A stretch of 64,000 bases of DNA from the NCBI GenBank assembly GCA_014904845.1, contig MU119205.1, forward strand, positions 186,001-250,000, given 5' to 3'. This document shows positions 56,530 to 64,000 of the stretch, one piece after another (the stretch's first letter is position 1; each line of letters begins with the position of its first letter). Both the position numbers and the translations under genes were made by a program. The notes under the pieces were generated by a model. That model did not search any database. It was not told where the DNA came from and saw only the letters and a list, made by a program, of their open reading frames with translations. This DNA comes from Acephala macrosclerotiorum. Lineage: Eukaryota > Ascomycota > Leotiomycetes > Helotiales > Mollisiaceae.

Positions 56530-58461
56530 ATGGAATCCGAATGGCTTCGAGACACAATTAGGTTCTCATTGAAGGCCTCGATCAGCACAGCCATCGATGA
56601 TCTTCTGGAAGGTTCACCACAACGAGACCCAAGACTCCGGAAACTAGTCGAAGGACTTCTATTCTCTAGAAAGTTCATTTTGACGTATCATTTCGTTATC
56701 CTGGGCTGTATACTTCTACTTGCTGCTGCACACTGGGCTGAGAACTTTATTCGATGGAGAAAACGTCGGGCTTTGAGGCTTCAGACCTTGGGTCTAGACG
56801 GGACATTCGACGACGACGCTGAACCTGTCAAATCGACATATCCTGGCCAATTCCGTGGTAATCAAGACCCACAAGGAGTTTACTCATCAGGTTCGAGTAC
56901 GGTCGAAGGAACAGCTTCACCTCCCAGGAAAGACATTGATGAAGACGAATACACACCGCTACTCCATCATGACCGTGAACTTCGACCACTATATCCTCGA
57001 AGGTCTCTTTGGACAAGGACTAAAGCACTCTTGATGTATCAGCCTCGTCCGATACCGATAGTCAACAAGACACTTCCGTCTAATGGAGCTTCTGTCGTTC
57101 TGGCCGCATTTCTTGCTTTAAATTTCTTCTACTCATTTTTCCACATAAATTTCAATACGTTTGAGTTCTTCGTTCTAGCAGATAGATTTGGTATTGTGTT
57201 TGTAGCCAACTTGCCTTTATTATACCTCTTAGCAGCGAAGAATCAGCCTTTGAGATTTCTCACAGGACGGTCTTACGAGTCTCTGAATATTTTCCATCGA
57301 AGACTTGGTGAGCTTTTATATTTTCAAGGACTCTTCCATACTGCAGGCATGATTTTTGTTTCGTATGTCCTCATCAGACCGAATGGCTTTGGACTTCTTC
57401 GTTTCTTGTTATTGCCTGTTATAGCGCTTGGACTAGGGGCTTTCTTCTCATATGAATTATTATGCTTTACGTCATTGAGTAGCTTCCGTCAGCTCTGGTA
57501 TGAGCTATTCCTTGGGTTGCATATATTCCTCCAAATTGCGGCCCTGGTCTTTGTATTCTTCCATCATTCGGTAGCGAGGCCATATGTTGGTCTTGCCCTA
57601 GCTATCCTCCTCGGGGACCGCTTAGTGTATCGATTATGGACAAAAAGTACATCACTCGAAGCAAGAGTCGAGATCCTGGAAGATCGAGAGACCGTTAAAC
57701 TGTCTTCTACCATAATCCGAAGACCAGCAGGTCAGTTGTCAGCCATCCTCGGAACATCAATAGCAGCTGGCTGGGCCGCTACAGACCACATCTTCATTAC
57801 CATACCCTCACTAGCAAGGAAACACATCCTTCAAGCCCACCCCTTCACAATCGCCTCCGCGGCCCCTCTGCCAAACGAAGAAAAAGCTCATTTAAACCTC
57901 CTCATCCGCGCCCAAGACGGTTTCTCCCGCGACCTCCTGCGCGCAGCTCAAATCCACAAAACACTCAACATCCGCGTCGACGGCCCCTACGGCAGCTCCC
58001 ACGCTCGACACATGCTCGAAGATTCCGACCTCGCTCTCGTCGTAGCAGGAGGTTCCGGAATCGCTGTCGGATGGCCACTCATTCAAAACCTTCTCGATTC
58101 TACTCGATCTTCGGACACAGAAATCGCATCGCTTTTCTCATTGCGAAGACAGAAAATTGTTCTAATCTGGGTCATTCATCAAGGTACACATCTCTCGTGG
58201 ATAGGACGACAACCTCTTGCGGACGCTGAGAACAGAGGAGCAGAGATAATCGTCCCTCGAGCAACGGAAGAGATAGGACGTCCTGATTTGGCAGGTATGA
58301 TACGTGAGCTGGTCGATGTTTACGCAGGTGGCAACGCAAGGAAGACAAGAGTTGTTGCCAGTGGGCCGGATAGCATGGGAAGGTTGGTTAGGAATACTTG
58401 TGCGGGTATGGCGCGAGATGGACGGAATGTCAACGTTTTGTTTGAGAAGTCTAGATGGTGA
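56530..58461 (+). CDS. Ferric reductase-like transmembrane oxidoreductase
   Basis: A member of the ferric reductase/NADPH oxidase group: haem b-binding membrane helices carry electrons from FAD and NADPH. The intronless gene gives 643 residues. The start is MESEWLRDTIRFSLKASIST; the frame further upstream has only GTG. Hydrophobic helices include FILTYHFVILGCILLLAAAH, SVVLAAFLALNFFYSFFHIN, IVFVANLPLLYLLAAK and LHIFLQIAALVFVFFHH. Histidines in IFHRRLGELLYFQGLFHTAG and in the last helix could bind haem. The FAD-binding part has DHIFITIPSLARKHILQAHP and FTIASAAP. The NAD-binding part has DLALVVAGGSGIAVGWPLIQ, and the end is RVVASGPDSMG. The substrate metal is unknown. Compared with yeast Fre proteins it lacks a signal peptide and has a long cytosolic insert between the first two helices. 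Confidence 0.88.
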   Translation: MESEWLRDTIRFSLKASISTAIDDLLEGSPQRDPRLRKLVEGLLFSRKFILTYHFVILGCILLLAAAHWAENFIRWRKRRALRLQTLGLDGTFDDDAEPVKSTYPGQFRGNQDPQGVYSSGSSTVEGTASPPRKDIDEDEYTPLLHHDRELRPLYPRRSLWTRTKALLMYQPRPIPIVNKTLPSNGASVVLAAFLALNFFYSFFHINFNTFEFFVLADRFGIVFVANLPLLYLLAAKNQPLRFLTGRSYESLNIFHRRLGELLYFQGLFHTAGMIFVSYVLIRPNGFGLLRFLLLPVIALGLGAFFSYELLCFTSLSSFRQLWYELFLGLHIFLQIAALVFVFFHHSVARPYVGLALAILLGDRLVYRLWTKSTSLEARVEILEDRETVKLSSTIIRRPAGQLSAILGTSIAAGWAATDHIFITIPSLARKHILQAHPFTIASAAPLPNEEKAHLNLLIRAQDGFSRDLLRAAQIHKTLNIRVDGPYGSSHARHMLEDSDLALVVAGGSGIAVGWPLIQNLLDSTRSSDTEIASLFSLRRQKIVLIWVIHQGTHLSWIGRQPLADAENRGAEIIVPRATEEIGRPDLAGMIRELVDVYAGGNARKTRVVASGPDSMGRLVRNTCAGMARDGRNVNVLFEKSRW

Positions 58462-59043
58462 TGATATACCGATACGGTTTATGATATGAGCGTTTTTGCA
58501 TTGGGTACTTTTTGGGCATGTCTTGGAGCGGCATTTTGCAAAATTTCCTTCCATGTGAATTATTGCAGATTGTCTTCTAGCATATTTATCTGGATTTGGG
58601 CATATATTTGGAGCTTCATTACATATCTTAGGCTTAAGTTAATAGCTTAGAATTAAATGGAAGCTTGAGTTTGCAACACCAGCACTTCACTTTTGCATCT
58701 GCGTGTTCGAATGTTGTTAGACTGAGCTCCCTCGTTAGATATTTCGAAGCAGAAGACGCATCCTCGGAAAGGACATTCGGACCCAAGTGAATCTACACAA
58801 GCAGCTGGGGCTTTCAATCACATCGCGCATTTGAATTCAGCTAACGCGAAGCTTTTCCTCTCAAGTTCCGATTTGGGGTTCATCTAGGAAGCATCACAAC
58901 AGACCTACCTTCACTTCGCGTTTGACACTTTCCCATCTTTTGCCCCAAGCTGTTGCCCTAGTCTCCAGCTCTGAGACTTCCTGTACGCCCTCAACCACGA
59001 CCCTTCGAGAAAGACTAGGAGAGGAAGGAGCAATCACCAAAAC
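58462..59043. other. Intergenic between ferric reductase-like and BTB genes
   Basis: About 0.58 kb of 3' flank and promoter of the BTB gene. No further gene is seen. Confidence 0.55.
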
Positions 59044-60204
59044 ATGTCCGATCCGAAGATTCACACGTTCGCCGAGTAAGTTGGAGCCCCTATACAGCTT
59101 GACTTCAGTTTTGACACGCGTATTTCAGTGACCTGGGCACCGAGCTGATCGAGATCCTTGTCGGCAAGGAGGGCAAGCGATACTTAGTTCATAAAGACGC
59201 GTTGTTCTCGCAATGCCTATACTTTGAAAAGTCTCTAAAGTCGGCATCGGGCGACACTCGGGCATTCATCGATCTGAATGCAGAGGATCCAGGAACAGTG
59301 TCTTTGCTGGTCAGCTTCATTTATAGACGCTCGTTATTGACCTTTGATAAGCGAAAGATAGCCGGAAATGCTGCAGGTGCCACGAAGGGCAATTCGAAGT
59401 TTCCAAGCTTCTCTTCACCTTCGCCAGCCACTCTAGCTTTCTCTGTATTCGGACAGTCCCGACCACTCTTTAGTCATTCGAACTCTGAGAGCGGCTTTCT
59501 TTCTCCTCTCTCAAAGCTCAAGCCAGGCGGATGCACCCAAACACCAGGGGCAAGTGAACAGACCCCTCGTTGAAGTGAGAATACTTGAAAGGCGACTGAC
59601 AGTTTTCCAGTCCCAAAGCAATCCTGTCACCTTCGGCACTCCTCAATCCCTATCCACAAACTCACAGTCTGCCTTTTCGAAAGTACTAGACATCCCGAAT
59701 GCCCACCAGGCATTTGTACCCAAAAGCGCGAAGCTAGACGCAGAAGCAGAACTTTACCAGAAGACACTTGTCAACCTATGCATTCTGGCAGAGAAGATAT
59801 GTTGGCCTGCACTCTACAACGACGCCATCAGGGCTTACATCTGGGGTGAAGGCTTCATCAACCGCCCTACTCCAATCGAGCATGCACACTTGGTCTACAA
59901 ATATTCTGCTACCTCCTCCAAATTGAGAGAGATGGTCTTAGATGGTATGTCTAGCCAAGGAGGACCACCAAATGTCGATTTATGCATGGCATTTGCTCGA
60001 GAGAACGACGAATTCCTCGGGGCTGTGTGTGCGAGAATGGGCCAGAAGCGAGAGCATGAGTCGGTCATTGACGCGTTGAAGAACAGCGCCTATGATATGC
60101 CAGATATTATGATGGGTGTTGGGACGTTTGCTCTCAGAGACACGTCTCGACCTTCGAGTACTTCAAATTTCTCCGCTCCTAGAACTCCGGACATTAAGAT
60201 ATAA
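59044..60204 (+). CDS. BTB/POZ-domain protein (intact)
   Basis: Three exons, 59044-59075, 59129-59549 and 59611-60204, close in frame at 348 aa. The N-terminus MSDPKIHTFADDLGTELIEI leads into the BTB domain: LVGKEGKRYLVHKDALFSQC, LYFEKSLKSA, DLNAEDPGTVSLLVSFIYRR. A low-complexity linker (GNSKFPSFSSPSPATLAFSV) follows. The helical C-terminal part contains LYQKTLVNLCILAEKICWPA, LYNDAIRAYIWGEGFINRPT and KYSATSSKLREMVLDG. The first intron has the same place and phase as in relics A and C. The second (59550-59610) has a GC donor (GGG|GCAAGT); no GT donor gives the right frame. The protein lacks the C-x-F-H-x-H tail of the relic family. BTB proteins often bind Cul3, but I cannot say that here. Confidence 0.84.
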
Positions 60205-62030
60205 GAGTATGTCAGGATCCCGGGAGTGGCGTTCGTTGGCTGATTGATCAGGGTGTTGCTAGATGAGGATGATTTGGACGCAATTTCGTCGATATGATGC
60301 TTCGCACCTGTTCAGATATATTGTATGGCACAATTGCTGGAAGTGGCAGCGGAACATGTTGGTTGATGGAGATTGTAGCTATGTTGAGTTACAGATTCAA
60401 GCTGTGTTAGAGAAATAAATGTGAAGCAACAGAGTTGAGCTTGTGCCGTGTGCTGTGTCTATTATGCTTTTGGTGGTCCTTTGTTTACAGGACGAGAGCA
60501 TATTCGTAGGTGATAAACTGTGACTAACAGTGTCTTATTTCCACGGATCTTTGCTGAGTTTGACCTATTGAGGTAGCAAGATGCTCGATGAAGGGGTTGC
60601 AACGTCCAGGATACGTTTTAATGACACGTCAGCTTTCATTGTCTCTCAAGATGATAGCAACTCTCGATTTCTCTCTTTGCATATCTTCTTCTACTCACAA
60701 ATTGGTGTGAGCGCCAATGTATATGATTCATTGTGACGAGACGGATACGAATTACTAGTGTACTAGGAAGGTGCGCTTTGGTGGGCATTCAAAAATAGGA
60801 GGAGCGAAGAGAGTTACCCCGGAGGTGCATTACGGTATTGGAAGGCGCTTCTCCAGAAACGGAAGCAGTGAACGCACGACTGGGAGGAAATATCACGGCA
60901 AGACCAAAATGTCTATCAATGCTCAAGAATTCTGGAGACTTTCTTTAATGAACTTTTCAAAGATTGGCGATTCTTGAAAGTGAAATGGTGACCCTTGGCA
61001 GTTTAAGCGAGCCCCTTTCCTTGTGCAACGCGGCCTAAACACTTGCGCTTTGGTGGACGTATGGACGAGAACGAGTTTTATGTTTACATTTGAGGGATAC
61101 GATGGGCCTCATACACGCACAACTAGAAGTCGAATTCTTCCAATAGCTGTAGGATATCCCCACGCTTTCGTTTGGACTTTGTGGTAATGAGATTTGACGA
61201 GACAGTGAATACATACTCAAGTAGAACTATGTAAAATGTGTACTCAGGTTCTGGTAAGCCGAGGTGTTCGACCACATTCGATGTCTTTGCTGGGGGATGG
61301 ACATCAAGCTTTGCAAAATTGCGTGCCGTGTAAGCAAATAAATGTTGGTTGAGCATTGGCTGGGCCTCACAGAACTTTGGTCTTTCAAAATCGCTTCCCA
61401 CATTTGACTACTAAAGAACTTTTCAGGCACTGCGGTAGCTGAGGACATTGAGTGCCGAATATCAGATCATGTTTCACATTTTGACTGTGATAGCGCGTTC
61501 TGAGAAAAGAAAACGAAAGCTGATATCTTTGGATGCAAGGAAATTCGGTAATAACAAACGAAGTGGACCACGAACAGAGTAAAAGCACCAGCACGAAACT
61601 TAGCTTGAAACAAAGATATAAATATGAGTGTTTGCGATTCAATTCCATGATAATATCTAGACACGCTTCTACCGAAATTTAGCCAGAAAACAAGACATGC
61701 ACAGTCACATGTAAACAAAAGAATATCCTGACGAATTTGCCGTCCCTTGAAGTCCTGCAACCGTTTCTGGCACCGGGCAGCTAGCCAGATGTTACATACC
61801 TAGCCTGCTGCAACCCCTTTCCATTCCAGCCTCAGAACGAAGCTGTTTGCCTCCACTAAAGGTGTCTGCGAAATCGGATCTCTTCAGATTTGCCGAGGTT
61901 GATCTAGCTAATGCTGGTGATGAGTTGGGCTGTCCTCCATTCCTCGAGGACTCTGGAGGCACACACGCCGCATTCGTGGCTTTCGAAGGATTTCTCGTGC
62001 GACTGGTGAGTTTGTGATATGTGTGCTCAT
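60205..62030. other. 1.8-kb intergenic region
   Basis: Scattered short open frames only. A minus-strand stretch near 61123-61401 reads KLDVHPPAKTSNVVEHLGLP and similar but has no start, domain or splicing partner. The 61792-62030 part could hold more exons of the F-box gene on the minus strand (SKATNAACVPPESSRNGGQP), but I could not join it in frame. Confidence 0.45.
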
Positions 62031-62602
62031 CTACCCTGTAATGGCAATGAGTGCTTGCAACGAAGTTAGTAAGTGGTGTATCGGCAAGATCAAGGATCAC
62101 CTACATTACCAACCATGAAGCAACCAGCACAATGACCACTGATAGCCGGGTTCCAATAAGAGGCACATTTGCCTACCCTCTCGCATCTCAGACAAACAAC
62201 GTGCGTTGCTCCCATAACCTTTAATACCGAGCCCTTCGTATATCTCGGAGGCAAATGATCCACCTGCTTAATGGAACAATCGATGCAGAATCTATCTTCA
62301 GGGCACGTCTTTCCCCAAGCCGGATACTGATGCAACATCAAATCTCCAAACTTGCTCCTGTGTCGAAGTCGAAGACATAGCTTACAAGCCAAAAGGTTCC
62401 GGTTCTTGCAATACGCCTGCCGCTCAATAATCAACAATTCCTCATGCGTCGGCTTAGGCATCAAATCGTAAAAGAATCGACAAGTTTGACGAAGATTATA
62501 TTTTCCAGGAAATTCCGGCAAGTGAGAAATTATTTCATACTGGATTTCGAGGGGGAGATCGATGAGTGCTGAATTGGAAGATGTGAATTGCTGCACGGCC
62601 AT
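62031..62602 (-). CDS. F-box protein with cysteine-rich region
   Basis: Two exons (62110-62602 and 62031-62053) around a 56-nt intron give about 171 residues. The start is MAVQQFTSSNSALIDLPLEI and the F-box is LIDLPLEIQYEIISHLPEFP, YNLRQTCRFFYDLMP (residues 12-52). Next comes a cysteine-rich stretch: YCKNRNLLACKLCLRLRHRS, DRFCIDCSIKQVDHLPPRYT, VVCLRCERVGKCASYWNPAI and GHCAGCFM. This gives several Cys-x-x-Cys pairs which could bind zinc. The last exon encodes only seven residues, ALIAITG-like, before a TAG; it is preferred because it follows a CTAAC branch point. An unspliced end at 62090 is also open. Fungal F-box proteins of this kind have unknown substrates. Confidence 0.72.
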
Positions 62603-62976
62603 TTGATAACTCTGACTTGGGCTAAATTTCAGATTTTCAGTCTTGCCTAGGTTTGTGTAAGTAAGAGAGGGAAAAGTCCTACGCGCGGGAAGGGAAATAT
62701 TTGTACTTGGTCACGAGGTCAATCCGAGACATGCTGCTCAGGTGACGTGGGCGACGTGGCGGCCGAGGAACTGCAGTGGGGGTTGTGTAACGGAAAACAT
62801 GCACGTGATCAAATGAGTAAAGAGGGATGCTTTTTCAGATTTTTGATGTGATTTGAAGATCCAGCAAACTTAACTGAATGTCCCCTCTCGCGCGTACATC
62901 AACATATGCCAACTCGGGTATCGTCTTTGGTCGTGACTCGTAATGTTTTTGCTCCTCCACCACCTCTCGCTACCTC
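62603..62976. other. Intergenic between F-box gene start and RRP6 end
   Basis: About 0.37 kb holding the F-box promoter and the RRP6 3' flank. No gene is seen. Confidence 0.55.
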
Positions 62977-64000
62977 TCACTGCTTAAAGGTATGGCTTTT
63001 GCCAGCCCGCTCCGTCTGCTGCCGGCGCATACCTTTTGGAGCATCGGCACTTTTCGAATATGGATCGAAGGGCATTTGCTTCTTCTTACTTCCACCCTTG
63101 GTATCCTCCGCCTTGCGCTTCGCGTTCAACACCGATTCTGCTTTGCTGTAATCGAAAGGTTCGTCTTCATCATCCTCATCATTGTCAGCAGTTTTTGCTA
63201 CAGTCTCAGCCTCACCCTTTGCTGCCTTCTTTGCCTCTTTCTTTGCCTTTTTCGCTGCTTTGCGTTGAGCTTCGCGAGCCTCTTTTTCACGGGCCGAATC
63301 CTGTTCCTCAATGTCTTTGAAGGAGATACCGAATTCGCTATCTCCATCTGATCTCTCTGCGTCTGAGATGACATCGCTCTTCCGCTTTTCTCCACGCTTG
63401 AGAACGAAAGGCTCCTCTGGTTCCTGCTTGGGTGGCGGCGTAGGCTGCTTCGCAACATCTTTAACAGGTGTAACCGCGACGGCCGACTCATTTGAAGTAG
63501 CGAACACTTCCGACGACAATACTGGCAATGGAACAGCGAGGGTCAAGTTGTCATTGTGGGTCAATGTCGGACCGTCCCATATGCTGCTTCCAAATGCACC
63601 TCCCCAGAAAGCTGAGTTGTTGCTTCGGAGTTCGCCTTCGTCCACCACGGCAACCATGGCCTTTGGAATATCGTTCGAAAGACCGGTATGCACATGCGCT
63701 TGATCAACGGCAGGTCTCTGTTCAGGGCGGAGAGAATCCATCATGCTTGGTCCGGTCTTGCCTCGAGCCTTAGCTGATTTGATAAGGTCCAGAAGTTCGC
63801 CAGCACGAGACTTCACGCTATGCGAGACTGGATGGGCGATGCCGAGAAGAGCGACCATATCCATGGGCATGAGCTTTGCAAGGCTCATCACCACATGCGT
63901 TGGCATAACAAATGATGGATTGTCGTCATCTGTTCTTGCAATTCTGTCTCGCCATCCGTGAACAGCCTTAAAGACTGCGAATTGCTCATTGTTCAAAAGA
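62977..64000 (-). CDS. RRP6: Exosome nuclease Rrp6/EXOSC10, C-terminal part (5' end beyond the window)
   Basis: Rrp6 is the 3'-5' exoribonuclease bound to the nuclear exosome; it trims rRNA, snoRNA and destroys faulty RNAs. The 341 codons seen contain the HRDC domain: NEQFAVFKAVHGWRDRIART, DNPSFVMPTHVVMSLAKLMP and MDMVALLGIAHPVSHSVKSR. Then comes the long, charged C-terminal tail: EEPFVLKRGEKRKSD, a basic stretch KAAKKAKKEAKKAAKGEAET, DDEDEPFDYSKAESVLNAKR, and DPYSKSADAPKGMRRQQTER. This tail binds the exosome core and nuclear import factors in yeast. The exonuclease (DEDD) domain must lie upstream, beyond 64000. The frame stays open to the window end. Confidence 0.93.
   Translation of the reverse strand, partial: LLNNEQFAVFKAVHGWRDRIARTDDDNPSFVMPTHVVMSLAKLMPMDMVALLGIAHPVSHSVKSRAGELLDLIKSAKARGKTGPSMMDSLRPEQRPAVDQAHVHTGLSNDIPKAMVAVVDEGELRSNNSAFWGGAFGSSIWDGPTLTHNDNLTLAVPLPVLSSEVFATSNESAVAVTPVKDVAKQPTPPPKQEPEEPFVLKRGEKRKSDVISDAERSDGDSEFGISFKDIEEQDSAREKEAREAQRKAAKKAKKEAKKAAKGEAETVAKTADNDEDDEDEPFDYSKAESVLNAKRKAEDTKGGSKKKQMPFDPYSKSADAPKGMRRQQTERAGKSHTFKQ

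Overview
The window looks like nuclear DNA of a filamentous ascomycete (Pezizomycotina). Genes are compact and lie on both strands. Introns are mostly 48-80 nt, with GTRNGT-like donors, CTAAC/CTGAC branch points and YAG acceptors. Several products (a hydrophobin, a SKN7 receiver protein, an HPC2-like HIR subunit, Pezizomycotina-only unknowns) are typical of that group. Placement in Leotiomycetes is an impression from protein sequence and cannot be tested here. Gene models were built by hand by joining exons in frame.

Regions. 0-0.4 kb: 5' part of protein-L-isoaspartate methyltransferase. 1.6-15.5 kb: housekeeping genes (secreted protein, BSD2, UQCC2/CBP6-like factor, CTP1, HPC2, RPAP1) flanked by four decayed copies of one BTB-domain family, one of them interrupted by a 162-bp TA-flanked MITE. 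15.7-18.7 kb: a gene relic and an F-box/LRR-like gene. 18.7-26.5 kb: gene-poor, with one conserved Q-rich protein gene. 26.5-34.8 kb: NUO-23 and mitochondrial acyl carrier protein (head to head), VPS74/GOLPH3, RRP14/SURF6 and a conserved unknown. 35.6-44.2 kb: hydrophobin, RAD54, a small membrane protein, an SLC25 carrier, eIF2B-epsilon. 45-52 kb: SKN7, a DUF167 protein, a HAD RNA-repair-like protein. 52.8-64 kb: a small unknown gene, SEC14, prefoldin 3, a ferric-reductase-like protein, an intact BTB gene, an F-box protein and the 3' end of RRP6.

Functional links are mostly those of core metabolism. NUO-23 and the acyl carrier protein both belong to respiratory complex I and share one 368-bp intergenic promoter. 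BSD2, VPS74 and SEC14 serve Golgi sorting and lipid traffic. RRP14, RRP6 and eIF2B-epsilon serve ribosome and RNA metabolism.

The most unusual material is the BTB relic cluster. Its copies share a BTB domain, a phase-2 intron and a C-terminal Cys-x-Phe-His-x-His...Cys-x-Tyr tail. It contains a MITE whose removal restores the reading frame, and a stop codon at the same aligned place in two copies. Three GC-AG introns also occur in the window, two of them in BTB genes. I found no CRISPR array, rRNA, convincing tRNA or intact transposon.
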